Source of the DNA: Rhodobacteraceae bacterium HTCC2150
GTDB lineage: Bacteria > Pseudomonadota > Alphaproteobacteria > Rhodobacterales > Rhodobacteraceae
DNA: 64,000 nt
Direction of reading: 5' to 3'
Assembly: GCA_000169395.1 (NCBI GenBank)
Contig: AAXZ01000003.1
Span: 1-64,000, forward strand
Positions 24,291 to 33,233 of the stretch are shown here, in pieces. How positions within the stretch are numbered: position 1 is the stretch's first letter; every line of letters starts with the position of its first letter. The translations under genes and the position numbers were made by a program. The notes below the pieces were generated by a model. That model was not told the DNA's origin. It ran no database searches and saw only the letters and a list, made by a program, of their open reading frames with translations.

Positions 24291-25678
24291 TGGATGTGGT
24301 TTTACTCTTTGTGATGGTGATTACCCTGATGATGATCGGGGTTCCTATCGCTGTGTCCTTAGGCATGAGCTCAATTTTGTTCCTGCTATGGTTTTCTGAT
24401 GCTTCATTGGCATCGATTGCTCAAACTCTGTTCAGTGCCTTTGAAGGACACGCTACTTTACTTGCAATCCCGTTCTTCATTTTGGCATCATCCTTCATGT
24501 CGACGGGCGGTGTTGCGGCGCGGATCATTCGATTTTCCATCGCCTGCGTTGGTCATTTGCGGGGCGGCTTGGCCATTGCTGGTGTGTTTGCCTGTATGAT
24601 GTTTGCGGCGTTGTCCGGATCTTCGCCTGCAACAGTTGTGGCCATCGGCTCTATCGTGATCGCGGCCATGACACAGGCAGGATACACCAAAGAATTTGCA
24701 GCCGGTGTGATTTGCAACGCTGGTACATTGGGCATTTTGATACCGCCTTCCATCGTGATGGTTGTTTACGCTGCTGCTGTTGAGGTTTCCGTTGGTCGGA
24801 TGTTCCTTGCAGGCATTATTCCGGGCCTATTGGCAGGACTTATGTTGATGGTGGCGATTTATGTCATGGCGCGTATCAAAGATATGCCAGCAGGCAAGTT
24901 TGAAGGCTGGGGTGAGGTTTTTGCCTCGTTCAGATCGGCGGCATGGGGGTTGATGCTGATCGTTATCATTATGGTGGGTATCTACGGCATTCCCGGTGTA
25001 ACCGGTGCGATATTCACACCGACAGAGGCGGCGGCAGTTGCTGCGGTCTACGCATTTCTGGTGGCCAACTTCATTTACCGTGACATGGGGCCATTAGCCA
25101 AAGAAGGTGGTAACATTTCACTATGGCGAAAACCCACGGCCATTGTCAGCGCATTTGTTCATAAGGACACGCGCGAAACATTATTTGAGGCCGGAAAACT
25201 GTCGGTCACGTTGATGTTCGTGATCGCCAACGCGTTGATCTTGAAACACGTTTTGACGGATGAGCAAATCCCACAACAAATCACTGGCGCGCTTTTGGCG
25301 GCTGGTTTGGGCCCCGTGATGTTCCTTATCGTGGTGAATGTGATTTTGTTGATAGGTGGGCAATTTATGGAACCATCAGGGCTTTTGGTGATTGTGGCGC
25401 CGCTCGTGTTCCCAATTGCCATCGAGCTGGGTATTGATCCAATCCATCTAGGCATCATCATGGTGGTCAACATGGAAATCGGAATGATCACGCCACCTGT
25501 AGGACTGAACTTGTTTGTGACTTCTGGCGTGGCGGGCATGCCTTTGATGGGCGTTGTACGTGCCGCTTTGCCGTTTTTGGGCGTGCTGTTCATCTTCTTG
25601 ATCATGATCACCTATATTCCGGTACTATCCACCTTAATCCCGAATGCGGTGATGGGGCCGGAATTAATCACGAAGTAA
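24290..25678 (+). CDS. dctM: TRAP transporter large membrane subunit (DctM family)
   Basis: 462 residues with about 12 hydrophobic spans. Signatures: FFILASSFMSTGGVA, FAALSGSSPATVVAIGS, LGILIPPSIVMVVYAA, and near the end GIIMVVNMEIGMITPPVGLNLFV. It is the sodium-driven translocation channel of the tripartite uptake system. An insertion of about 40 residues around 255-300 (the FIYRDMGPLAKEGGNISL region) is longer than in many DctMs. The start overlaps the dctQ stop. A terminator hairpin follows. Confidence 0.9.
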   Translation: MDVVLLFVMVITLMMIGVPIAVSLGMSSILFLLWFSDASLASIAQTLFSAFEGHATLLAIPFFILASSFMSTGGVAARIIRFSIACVGHLRGGLAIAGVFACMMFAALSGSSPATVVAIGSIVIAAMTQAGYTKEFAAGVICNAGTLGILIPPSIVMVVYAAAVEVSVGRMFLAGIIPGLLAGLMLMVAIYVMARIKDMPAGKFEGWGEVFASFRSAAWGLMLIVIIMVGIYGIPGVTGAIFTPTEAAAVAAVYAFLVANFIYRDMGPLAKEGGNISLWRKPTAIVSAFVHKDTRETLFEAGKLSVTLMFVIANALILKHVLTDEQIPQQITGALLAAGLGPVMFLIVVNVILLIGGQFMEPSGLLVIVAPLVFPIAIELGIDPIHLGIIMVVNMEIGMITPPVGLNLFVTSGVAGMPLMGVVRAALPFLGVLFIFLIMITYIPVLSTLIPNAVMGPELITK

Positions 25679-25683
25679 CAACC

Positions 25684-25722
25684 GATGCGGCATCAATTTC
25701 TTTCAGGTGCCGCATCTATTTT
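25684..25722 (+). terminator. Rho-independent terminator after dctM
   Basis: GATGCGGCA pairs with TGCCGCATC around a 15-base loop and is followed by TATTTTTG. It ends the dctPQM transcript, or attenuates read-through into the next small gene. Confidence 0.7.
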
Positions 25723-25737
25723 TGAAAAGGATTGAAA

Positions 25738-26133
25738 ATGGGTATTTCTAATACGGAAATTGAAAATATTGCGAAAGAATACGCAGCGGCATGGAATTCA
25801 AAATCCGCCTCATCCGTGGCATCGTTTTATGCACTAAACGGTGAGATTGTGATAAACAGTGGTGAACCATGGTCTGGTCGCTCAAAAGTCCAAGAAATGG
25901 CCGCAGGGTTTTATGCCGACGTGCCGGATCTTACATTGGAATGTGATGAAATTCGGGCCGCTGGTTCAAATGCGATTTTTGTTTGGACTTTTACTGGACA
26001 TGACGCAACCACTGGCAACCCACTTAGGATCGCTGGTTGGGAAGAATGGGTTTTGAGTGATGATCTTAAAGTTATCAAATCAAAAGGATGGTTTGATGCT
26101 GACGATTATGCCCGACAAGTTGCCGGTGACTGA
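25738..26133 (+). CDS. SnoaL/NTF2-like protein
   Basis: 131 residues from ATG 25738, with AAAAGG upstream. The NTF2-fold layout is visible: a helix IENIAKEYAAAWNSKSASSVASFYA, then GEIVINSGEPWSGRSKVQEMAAGFYADVPDLTLE and strands IFVWTFTGHD and GWEEWVLSDDLKVIKSKGWFD. Members are small cone-shaped proteins that either catalyse isomerase/cyclase-type reactions or bind ligands. It lies directly downstream of the TRAP transporter operon, so it could help process the imported compound. Substrate unknown. Confidence 0.75.
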   Translation: MGISNTEIENIAKEYAAAWNSKSASSVASFYALNGEIVINSGEPWSGRSKVQEMAAGFYADVPDLTLECDEIRAAGSNAIFVWTFTGHDATTGNPLRIAGWEEWVLSDDLKVIKSKGWFDADDYARQVAGD

Positions 26134-26158
26134 AATTAGTCTCTTTTAATCAGTTATA

Positions 26159-26190
26159 AAAAGGGCGACCATTTAATTGGTCGCCCTTTT
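26159..26190. terminator. Bidirectional terminator between SnoaL-like gene and rhlE
   Basis: AAAAGGGCGACCA and TGGTCGCCCTTTT form a 13-bp perfect stem with a 6-base loop. A run of A on one side and T on the other serve both convergent genes. Confidence 0.85.
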
Positions 26191-26199
26191 GCTATCTAA

Positions 26200-27534
26200 T
26201 TATGCGCCAGCACCAGCTGAATTGCGTGTGCTTTTTTTACGCCGACGTTGTCCGCCGCCACCGGGTTTTCCCGAGCGGTTGCCACCGCCGCCGCCAGCAC
26301 CTTCGGGTTTCGCACCAAAACGGCGACGCCCGCTGCTGTTTCCACTGGGACCACCACGGCCTCTTTTCGGTTTAAAGCCCGGGCCGCGACCTTCAATGTC
26401 GCCATCCCAAGGTTTACCGTGGCTGATCTTGATGGTGGATTTCAGAACTTTTTCAATCGCGCGCAATTCACCCATTTCATCTGGTGAGCAAAATGCAATT
26501 GCTGTTCCTTCAGCACCGGCACGGGCCGTACGACCAATACGGTGGACATAATTCTCAGGCACGTTTGGTAAATCATAGTTATAAACGTACATAACTTGAG
26601 GGATATCAATGCCGCGGGCCGCAACGTCAGTCGCAACCAAGATTTTAACTTCGCCTGATTTAAATTCTTCTAAGGCGCGTGTGCGCTGGCCTTGGGATTT
26701 ATTCCCGTGGATGGATGCGGCGGCAAACCCAACAGCTACGAGGCCTTTTTTCAACTTTTCTGCACCGTGTTTTGTGCGTGAAAAGACAAGCGCGCGTTCT
26801 TCGCGGTGATTGCCCAAAAGCTTTTTCAGGTGTTGTCCTTTGTCGCCCTGCAGCATGAAGTGCACTTCTTGGGTGACTTTGTCAGCGGCTTTACCGGGCG
26901 GGGAAACTTGAACGCGTAACGGGCTGTTCAGGTAAGTTTCCGCCAATTCACCCATCAGTTTCGGCATCGTAGCCGAGAACATCATTGTTTGACGTTCTTC
27001 AGGAAGGTGCGTTGAGATTTTACGCAAATCATGGATAAAGCCCATGTCCAGCATTTGATCCGCTTCGTCCAAAACCAAATAACGGGCATCCGACAGGGTG
27101 ATCGCGCGTCGGTTCAACAAGTCAAGCAAACGACCGGGGGTCGCGACTAGAACGTCTGTACCTTTTTGCAGGCGCTTGATTTGTGTGTTGATAGAAACAC
27201 CGCCCACGACCAACGCCACCTTTAGGTGGGTGTCACGTGAGAAGATCAACAGATTTTCGGTGATCTGGCTGGCCAATTCACGTGTGGGCGCAAGGATCAA
27301 GGCGCGGGCCGAGCGATCCTCGGGTTTTGTGCCAACGTGCCATAAATGGTGCAAGATAGGCAGGCCGAAAGCGGCGGTTTTACCTGTGCCTGTTTGCGCC
27401 AAGCCCATGATATCACGGCCATTTAGGATATGCGGGATCGCTTGGGATTGAATTGGTGTGGGGTCGGTAAAGCCTTTGGATGAAAGGCGATCTAGAATGC
27501 GAGGCGAAAGCCCCATATCAGCAAAAGTAGTCAA
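26200..27534 (-). CDS. rhlE: DEAD-box ATP-dependent RNA helicase, RhlE type
   Basis: 444 residues from TTG 27534, chosen because AAAGGA lies 7 bases upstream and the conserved TTFADMGLSP follows. A longer TTG at 27567 is less likely. Helicase motifs in order: Q-motif PTPIQSQAIP, I AQTGTGKT, Ia PTRELASQ, II DEAD, III SAT, IV LVFSRTKHGAEKL, V VATDVAARGIDIP, VI HRIGRTARAG. After about residue 385 comes a Gly/Arg/Lys-rich RGG-like tail that binds RNA. The protein remodels RNA during ribosome assembly or decay, especially in the cold. Monocistronic, with its own terminator. Confidence 0.92.
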   Translation of the reverse strand: MTTFADMGLSPRILDRLSSKGFTDPTPIQSQAIPHILNGRDIMGLAQTGTGKTAAFGLPILHHLWHVGTKPEDRSARALILAPTRELASQITENLLIFSRDTHLKVALVVGGVSINTQIKRLQKGTDVLVATPGRLLDLLNRRAITLSDARYLVLDEADQMLDMGFIHDLRKISTHLPEERQTMMFSATMPKLMGELAETYLNSPLRVQVSPPGKAADKVTQEVHFMLQGDKGQHLKKLLGNHREERALVFSRTKHGAEKLKKGLVAVGFAAASIHGNKSQGQRTRALEEFKSGEVKILVATDVAARGIDIPQVMYVYNYDLPNVPENYVHRIGRTARAGAEGTAIAFCSPDEMGELRAIEKVLKSTIKISHGKPWDGDIEGRGPGFKPKRGRGGPSGNSSGRRRFGAKPEGAGGGGGNRSGKPGGGGQRRRKKSTRNSAGAGA

Positions 27535-27807
27535 AATAATTCCTTTGGCGCAAAAACGCCTTTTCAAAACGCACGGTCAGCCTATGGCCGAATGCCAAAG
27601 ACAGCGTACATCGCATGGGTGCGATCTGACCTGATCCAAGGGCGTTGTGCCAAAAGATTGTCAAACCGGCGGAACCCTGCGTGAAGGGGGGACCAAGATT
27701 ACGGGCGATGGCAGCAGATCAATAGGTTTTCAATTGATCCGCATCTGCTCACGCGGCAGTGCAGCATAAGCCCGATAAGGGGCATATGTGGGTGAAGGGC
27801 GCATAAG

Positions 27808-29028
27808 TCAACCCTTGGGGGGTGCGGCGTTTGCGATCGCGGTACCTGCGGCCCAGCCTGATGACCATGCCCATTGGAAATTGTACCCTCCAAGCCATCC
27901 AGTAACATCGACAACTTCGCCGATGAAATACAGATTAGGCAGGGCCTTAGTGGCCATAGTTTTAGAATCCAAATTATCGGTGGAAACACCACCTGCGGTT
28001 ACCTCAGCCGTTCGATACCCTTCGGATCCATTTGGAAGCACTTCCCAATTGGTGATCGCATCCGCAAGTATTTTAAGCGAGACGTCGGATTGATCCGACA
28101 TATTACCAGTAAGGTTTGCACGTTTGGCGATGTTATGGGCCAGTTTCTTGGGGAAATAATCGGCCAAAATGGTGGAAATTGCTTTCGCGCCGGCACCTGA
28201 ACGCTTTTCTCTCAACCAATCCAGCGCATTGCGGTGGGGCATTAAATTTGCTGAAACAGGCTCGCCCCGGCGCCAATAACTGGAGATTTGCAAAACAGCA
28301 GGGCCAGACATGCCGCGATGGGTGAACAGAATGGCCTCGTCAAAGCTGGTGTTCTCAAAGCTCATGCGCGCATCAAGCGCTGTGCCAGACATAGTAGCCA
28401 GCTCTTCCAATAGTTCACCACCAAAAGTAAGCGGTACAAGGGCAGGGCGCGTCGCGACTTGAGGCAATCCAAAATAGTCAGCGATTTCATAACCCAGGCC
28501 GGTCGCGCCCATTTTGGGGATGGAATAACCACCGCAAGCAACCACAAAGTTTGTGGCCCTTAGGAAATGATATCTGTCATCACGCGTCACCTGAACATGA
28601 AATTCATCCTCATGGCGCAGTTCATCCAGCGAGGTTTCAAGCCATAGATCAACACCCACTTTATCCATTTCAGAACGTAGCATCGCGATGATTTCTTTAG
28701 CTGAACCATCACAAAACAGCTGACCCAAGGTTTTTTCATGATACGCAATGCCGTAGTTTGCGACCATTTCAATAAAATCCCATTGCGTATAGCGGCTTAG
28801 CGCCGATTTTGCGAAATGAGGATTTTCAGAAATGAAGTTTTCAGGTTCGATATACATATTGGTGAAATTGCAGCGACCGCCGCCGGAAATGCGAATTTTA
28901 TCACCGGCGCTTTTCGCGTGATCAATGACCAATACACGACCACCATTTGCCGCGGCCTTTGCTGCGCACATCATGCCAGCAGCACCTGCGCCAAGAATGA
29001 TTGTGTCGTAGTGGACGTGGTCAGTCAT
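27808..29028 (-). CDS. HI0933-like NAD(P)/FAD-dependent oxidoreductase
   Basis: 406 residues. An N-terminal Rossmann FAD-binding motif (ILGAGAAGMMCAAKAAANGG, ending at a VIDHA acid) is followed by the family signature KIRISGGGRCNFTN. The end has VYFIGEVVDVTGWLGGYNFQWAWSSGW-like residues that close the FAD site. It belongs to the YhiN/BaiN/HI0933 group of flavoproteins, whose physiological substrate is mostly unknown; one gut homologue reduces bile acid intermediates. It follows tpiA with a four-base overlap (29025-29028), so the two are co-translated, although no metabolic link is obvious. The 273 bases upstream of rhlE and downstream of this gene hold no gene that I can see. Confidence 0.85.
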   Translation of the reverse strand: MTDHVHYDTIILGAGAAGMMCAAKAAANGGRVLVIDHAKSAGDKIRISGGGRCNFTNMYIEPENFISENPHFAKSALSRYTQWDFIEMVANYGIAYHEKTLGQLFCDGSAKEIIAMLRSEMDKVGVDLWLETSLDELRHEDEFHVQVTRDDRYHFLRATNFVVACGGYSIPKMGATGLGYEIADYFGLPQVATRPALVPLTFGGELLEELATMSGTALDARMSFENTSFDEAILFTHRGMSGPAVLQISSYWRRGEPVSANLMPHRNALDWLREKRSGAGAKAISTILADYFPKKLAHNIAKRANLTGNMSDQSDVSLKILADAITNWEVLPNGSEGYRTAEVTAGGVSTDNLDSKTMATKALPNLYFIGEVVDVTGWLGGYNFQWAWSSGWAAGTAIANAAPPKG

Positions 29029-29777
29029 TTTGCGTGAACGTCCAGCGCACTGATAATAGGTGAGAAGTCATCGGCCTTAAGGCTGGCACCACCGACCAAC
29101 GCGCCGTCCACATTAGAAACGTTGAAAATATCGACAGCGTTGGCTGCTTTCACAGAACCGCCGTACAAAAGTGGGATATCATCAGCAGCATTCGCCATGA
29201 TTTCGCGTAACTTGCCACGCAGGAAATCATGCACTTCGGCGATTTGATCCAAGGTTGGGACCATGCCTGTACCAATGGCCCAGATCGGCTCATAGGCAAT
29301 GACCAAATTCTCTGCATTTGCTGTGGATGGCAGCGATTCAATCAATTGCTGTTCAATCACTTCAATTGTTGATCCAGCAAGACGCTCTGCCTCGCTTTCA
29401 CCCAAACATACAATTGCTGTCAAATCGGCGGCAATCGCTGCTTCGGCCTTGGAGCGGATATCGGCGTTGGTTTCATTGTGATCGGTGCGGCGTTCAGAAT
29501 GCCCGACGATGACATAAGTTGCCCCGGCATCGGCCAGCATTTGGGCTGAGATTTCGCCGGTATGCGCGCCCGTGACGGCACCATGGCAATCTTGACCACC
29601 AATTGCCAGTTTACTGTCGGTACACATGGTCGCCATTCTGTGGATCAATGTCGCAGGCGGGCACAAAAGTACGTCGCATTTTGCATTGCTGTGGATATCC
29701 AACAATCGCTGTAATTCGGCCAAATTGGGCGTATGCCCGTGCATTTTCCAGTTTCCGGCTGCCAATTTACGCGTCAT
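29025..29777 (-). CDS. tpiA: Triosephosphate isomerase
   Basis: 250 residues, of usual length. Catalytic residues sit in AGNWKMHG (Lys), VIVGHSERR (His) and IAYEPIWAIGTG (Glu), with the C-terminal LLYGGSVKAANA phosphate loop and DGALVGGASLKADDF. It interconverts dihydroxyacetone phosphate and glyceraldehyde 3-phosphate in glycolysis and gluconeogenesis. It is first of a two-gene unit with the HI0933-like flavoprotein and divergent from the 2OG oxygenase gene at 29890, with 112 bases between them. ATG at 29777 follows AAGGAAG. Confidence 0.95.
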   Translation of the reverse strand: MTRKLAAGNWKMHGHTPNLAELQRLLDIHSNAKCDVLLCPPATLIHRMATMCTDSKLAIGGQDCHGAVTGAHTGEISAQMLADAGATYVIVGHSERRTDHNETNADIRSKAEAAIAADLTAIVCLGESEAERLAGSTIEVIEQQLIESLPSTANAENLVIAYEPIWAIGTGMVPTLDQIAEVHDFLRGKLREIMANAADDIPLLYGGSVKAANAVDIFNVSNVDGALVGGASLKADDFSPIISALDVHAK

Positions 29778-29889
29778 CTAAACTTCCTTTATTGCTTGTA
29801 AATGGCATGGAGGTCTCAAACCCAAAGGTCAAGGGCTTGCACCTAATCCCGCTAGCGGGATATTACGCGGCCAACAGAAGGAAACTGTC

Positions 29890-30798
29890 ATGATCCCTGA
29901 AATTGATACAAAAGCCCTAATTGCAGGGGATCCCGAGGTTTTAGCCATGGTTCGTGCCGCAGCCGAAGGTATTGGGTTCATGACAATTGTGAATACGCCG
30001 TTTTCGAGCGAGCGGATGCAAACATTATTGCAAGCGTACCATCGGTTTTTCAGACAACCAGAAACGGCGAAACAATCGATCAATATGGCTGCAACGGGTT
30101 CAAACAGGGGGTGGGGTGCTGCCGGTTCTGAACAAGTCGATCCAAACGCAAATCCTGATTATAAACAAGTGTTTGACTGTGGATTTGAATTGAAAATCGC
30201 GGATGCTAATGCCCCAACCGAGTTTTACGCGCCGAATTTGTGGCCCGCTGACATGGCTGGTTTTCGCGTTTTGGTGGAAACCTATTACGAAGATGCCTGC
30301 GCGTTTGCTTTTGAATTGTTGCGTAGCATTGCAATCGCGATTGGTGAACCCGCTGAATTTTTTGACGACAAATTTGACCGACCAATGGCGTTGTTGCGCG
30401 GGAATTACTACCCAACACGGCCCGAATGGGCGGGCGAGAACGATTTTGGCATTGCGACGCACACGGATTATGGCTGTTTAACCTTGTTGGCCACTGACGG
30501 CAGCCCAGGTTTAGAGGTGCGCAAACGTGGCGGTGGATGGATACCTGTTTCGGCAACACCCGGTGATTTTGTAATTAATTTTGGCGAAATGCTGGAAATG
30601 TGGACCACAGACCGTGTTAAGGCAACACCGCACCGCGTTGTTGGTACCAATGCTGAGCGAATATCCATCCCATTGTTTTTCAACCCGAATTTTGATACAA
30701 ACGTTGCACCAGTTGGTTCGGATGACGTGATATTAGCTGGGGATCACATCAGTAAACGATTTAATGAAACCTATGTTCACCTGAATAAAGACGACTAG
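29890..30798 (+). CDS. 2-oxoglutarate/Fe(II)-dependent dioxygenase (isopenicillin-N-synthase-like)
   Basis: 302 residues. The N-terminal DIOX_N part (IPEIDTKALIAGDPEVLAMVRAAAEGIGFMTI) leads to the jelly roll. Fe(II) ligands are His191 and Asp193 (ATHTDYGCLTLL) and His248 (ATPHRVV). The 2-oxoglutarate anchor is Arg257-x-Ser259 (ERISIPLFF). Bacterial members include ethylene-forming and various hydroxylating enzymes. The substrate is not predictable. It is monocistronic and converges on the TfoX-like gene with a gap of nine bases. The ATG is preceded by GGAAACTGTC. Confidence 0.88.
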   Translation: MIPEIDTKALIAGDPEVLAMVRAAAEGIGFMTIVNTPFSSERMQTLLQAYHRFFRQPETAKQSINMAATGSNRGWGAAGSEQVDPNANPDYKQVFDCGFELKIADANAPTEFYAPNLWPADMAGFRVLVETYYEDACAFAFELLRSIAIAIGEPAEFFDDKFDRPMALLRGNYYPTRPEWAGENDFGIATHTDYGCLTLLATDGSPGLEVRKRGGGWIPVSATPGDFVINFGEMLEMWTTDRVKATPHRVVGTNAERISIPLFFNPNFDTNVAPVGSDDVILAGDHISKRFNETYVHLNKDD

Positions 30799-30807
30799 AA
30801 CGCAAGT

Positions 30808-31131
30808 TTAAAGATGTTCCAAGGCACGGCGCGCCCAATCACAAGCCAGTTCGGGATCATCCATAGCTGCCTCGGGCAGGGACCAATAAGGCATGTTGCC
30901 GGATTTTCCGTTCTTGCGAACATATGTCCACTGAACACATCCGGCGGCTTCAAGTTCGGCAATAAAGTCACCTGCGCCTTTGATACGAACTGATCCGTCG
31001 CCGTGGCGCATGGCAAAAATTGTGTCGCGGTAATAAACGCAAAGCCCGCCCATCATGCGGCGCGTCGTAATGTCGCCAAGGCCAGAAAACAACTCAACGG
31101 TTTGTTCAATGGCTTTTGCCGAAAGACTCAT
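30808..31131 (-). CDS. TfoX N-terminal domain protein
   Basis: 107 residues covering one TfoX_N domain: ELFSGLGDITTRRMMGGLCVYYRDTIFAM, then VRIKGAGDFIAELEAAG, and a YVRKNGKSGNMPYWSLPEAAMDDPELACDWARRALEHL end. In E. coli and Haemophilus the full TfoX/Sxy activates competence genes with CRP. Stand-alone TfoX_N proteins are common in alphaproteobacteria with no proven role. Its ATG overlaps the stop of the IscA/SufA-like gene by four bases, so it may be expressed with Fe-S assembly genes. Confidence 0.85.
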   Translation of the reverse strand: MSLSAKAIEQTVELFSGLGDITTRRMMGGLCVYYRDTIFAMRHGDGSVRIKGAGDFIAELEAAGCVQWTYVRKNGKSGNMPYWSLPEAAMDDPELACDWARRALEHL

Positions 31132-31499
31132 TTTAGTTTCATCACGTCGGCAGGATCAGCAAATTTGATAGACTCACCACAACCGCAAGCCTCGGTCACG
31201 TTGGGATTACGGAACTTAAATCCGCTTTCCAAAAGTGATGTTTCGTAATCAATCTCTGTGCCGAATAGGAACATCTGGGCCATGGGCGCGATCATCACGC
31301 GCGCGCCCTCTTGCTCAACAACTTCATCCAAGGGATCAATTTCGGTGACGTAATCCATGGTATATTCCATGCCTGCGCAACCGCCTTTTTTGACACCAAT
31401 GCGCAACCCTTGATGAGTATCTTTTTCCATCAAGGCTGCGATTTTGGCCGCAGCTTTAGGTGTGATACTTACCGCCTGTTTACCTGGAATTCCAAACAT
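31128..31499 (-). CDS. A-type iron-sulfur carrier protein (IscA/SufA/HesB family)
   Basis: 123 residues, the normal family length. The three conserved cysteines are Cys41 (KKGGCAGMEY), Cys105 and Cys107 (EACGCGES). These bind iron or a transferable [2Fe-2S]/[4Fe-4S] cluster for delivery to apo-proteins in the cytoplasm. It lies 29 bases downstream of sufT, so the pair forms an Fe-S maturation unit. The rest of a suf operon is not in the window. SufA versus IscA cannot be told apart on sequence alone. Confidence 0.88.
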   Translation of the reverse strand: MFGIPGKQAVSITPKAAAKIAALMEKDTHQGLRIGVKKGGCAGMEYTMDYVTEIDPLDEVVEQEGARVMIAPMAQMFLFGTEIDYETSLLESGFKFRNPNVTEACGCGESIKFADPADVMKLK

Positions 31500-31528
31500 A
31501 AACTTAATCCTTTAAGTTGTTTGATTTA

Positions 31529-31891
31529 TTACATAAAACCCAATTCAAGGCGGGCTTCGTCAGACATCATTTCCATGCCCCATGGTGGCTCCCAAACAAG
31601 TTCCACGGCGACAGTTTTAACGCCTGGCAATGGTTCAACCGCTTCGGCCACCCAACCCGGCATTTCACCTGCAACAGGGCAACCCGGCGCGGTCAAGGAC
31701 ATCTTGATCGCAACATCAGACTCAGCGTCAATCTCGATCGTATAGATAAGACCAAGGTCATAAATGTTCACCGGTATTTCGGGATCATAAACCGAACGGC
31801 ACGCTTCAACCACATTTTCATAAAGCGGGTGATCGGTGGTTGATGGGATGATCAGGGGATCGCCTTCCATCTGTGTTGTGGTGTCGTTCAT
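31529..31891 (-). CDS. sufT: SufT-like MIP18/DUF59 Fe-S assembly protein
   Basis: 120 residues. The DUF59 pattern is clear: ENVVEACRSVYDPEIPVNIYDLGLIYTIEI, then VAIKMSLTAPGCPVAGEMPGWV and a VELVWEPPWGMEMMSDEARLELGF end. The TAPGCP cysteine is conserved in SufT/MIP18 proteins. SufT helps mature [4Fe-4S] enzymes, mainly when demand is high. It precedes the A-type carrier gene. The upstream region has one half-site, ATACTTGACT at 31910-31919, that resembles an IscR half-operator, with no convincing partner half. Confidence 0.85.
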   Translation of the reverse strand: MNDTTTQMEGDPLIIPSTTDHPLYENVVEACRSVYDPEIPVNIYDLGLIYTIEIDAESDVAIKMSLTAPGCPVAGEMPGWVAEAVEPLPGVKTVAVELVWEPPWGMEMMSDEARLELGFM

Positions 31892-32035
31892 CGTGTTGAC
31901 CTTTGTTTAATACTTGACTGAATATATAGGGATTAGCGTGGGCAGCGTCCAGAGGTGGGTGCAAAATCAATTTCACCTTAACACACGCCAAATGTGCCCC
32001 TTGGAATGGAATGAAATTTGGCGCATAGGGGCGGC

Positions 32036-33163
32036 ATGAAAAAATTTACATTTGATATCGCCGCCAAAGATGGCAAAGCCCGTACAGGTCAGATCAACAC
32101 GCCGCGCGGTGAAATTCGCACGCCTGCGTTTATGCCCGTCGGCACGGCCGCCACCGTTAAGGCCATGATGCCGGAAAATGTACGTGCCACTGGTGCCGAT
32201 ATTTTGCTGGGCAATACCTATCATTTGATGTTGCGCCCGACGGCAGAACGGATTGATGCCCTTGGGGGGCTGCACAAATTCATGAATTGGGATCGCCCGA
32301 TTTTGACGGATTCTGGCGGCTTTCAAGTCATGAGCCTGACTGGCTTGCGTAAATTGAACGAAGAAGGCGTGAAATTTAAATCCCACATCGATGGGTCGGT
32401 GCATCATCTTACGCCCGAACGCAGCATGGAAATTCAACGTCTATTAGGCAGCGATATTGTCATGTGTTTTGACGAATGCACGCCGTTTCCTGCCGAAGAA
32501 AGCGTTTCTTTGAAATCCATGCAGATGTCGATGCGTTGGGCCGAGCGGTCGCGCGAGGCCTTTGGGGATCGCCCAGGTCATGCACTCTTTGGTATCCAGC
32601 AAGGATCAGTCTTTAAGGATCAGCGCCAAGAAAGTGCCGACAAACTGCGGGCGATTGATTTTGATGGTTACGCGGTCGGTGGCCTTGCTGTGGGTGAGGG
32701 GCAAGAGGCGATGTTTGATGTTCTGGATTACGCCCCCGGCATGCTGCCTGATGACAAACCGCGTTATTTGATGGGCGTTGGCAAACCTGACGATCTGGTG
32801 GGTGGTGTTAAACGCGGCATCGATATGTTTGATTGTGTTTTGCCGTCGCGGTCTGGTCGTACAGGGCAGGTATTTACCCGTCGCGGTGCCGTGAACATTA
32901 AAAACGCACGTCACCAAGATGATCCACGTCCTTTGGATGAAAACTGTACGTGCCCAACATGTCAGAACTATTCGCGGGCCTATTTGCACCATGTGTTCCG
33001 TGCCCAAGAAATCATCAGTTCAATGTTGCTGACTTGGCATAACTTGCATTATTATCAGGAACTTATGGCTGGTATGCGCGCGGCGATTGCGGATCATAAC
33101 TTTGCCGCGTTTGAAAAAGATTTCCATGATCAACGGGCCATGGGCGACATTGATCGCCTTTAG
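32036..33163 (+). CDS. tgt: Queuine tRNA-ribosyltransferase (TGT)
   Basis: 375 residues from ATG 32036, behind GGGGCGG; TTG 32018 would add six. The catalytic nucleophile region is [11 protein letters not shown], the second Asp lies in [14 protein letters not shown], and the zinc site is CTCPTCQ plus a later His (TWHNLHYY). It exchanges guanine-34 for preQ1 in tRNAs with GUN anticodons. QueA, the next enzyme in the pathway, is encoded at 59458. The tRNA-Asp(GTC) gene in this window encodes one of its substrates. Monocistronic, with a shared bidirectional terminator. Confidence 0.95.
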   Translation: MKKFTFDIAAKDGKARTGQINTPRGEIRTPAFMPVGTAATVKAMMPENVRATGADILLGNTYHLMLRPTAERIDALGGLHKFMNWDRPILTDSGGFQVMSLTGLRKLNEEGVKFKSHIDGSVHHLTPERSMEIQRLLGSDIVMCFDECTPFPAEESVSLKSMQMSMRWAERSREAFGDRPGHALFGIQQGSVFKDQRQESADKLRAIDFDGYAVGGLAVGEGQEAMFDVLDYAPGMLPDDKPRYLMGVGKPDDLVGGVKRGIDMFDCVLPSRSGRTGQVFTRRGAVNIKNARHQDDPRPLDENCTCPTCQNYSRAYLHHVFRAQEIISSMLLTWHNLHYYQELMAGMRAAIADHNFAAFEKDFHDQRAMGDIDRL

Positions 33164-33182
33164 AAATTTGGTATTCACAATT

Positions 33183-33218
33183 AAAAAGGCCCGCTAACCG
33201 ATGTTAGCGGGCCTTTTT
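33183..33218. terminator. Bidirectional terminator between tgt and Hint copy 3
   Basis: AAAAAGGCCCGCTAAC and GTTAGCGGGCCTTTTT form a 16-bp perfect stem with a four-base loop. It serves both convergent genes. Confidence 0.9.
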
Positions 33219-33233
33219 AATTATGGGATCAGA

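Noticed and set aside
27535-27807. Possible small gene or RNA between the HI0933-like gene and rhlE
   Set aside because: Short frames here have no ribosome site or recognisable pattern, and no strong hairpin or promoter was seen.
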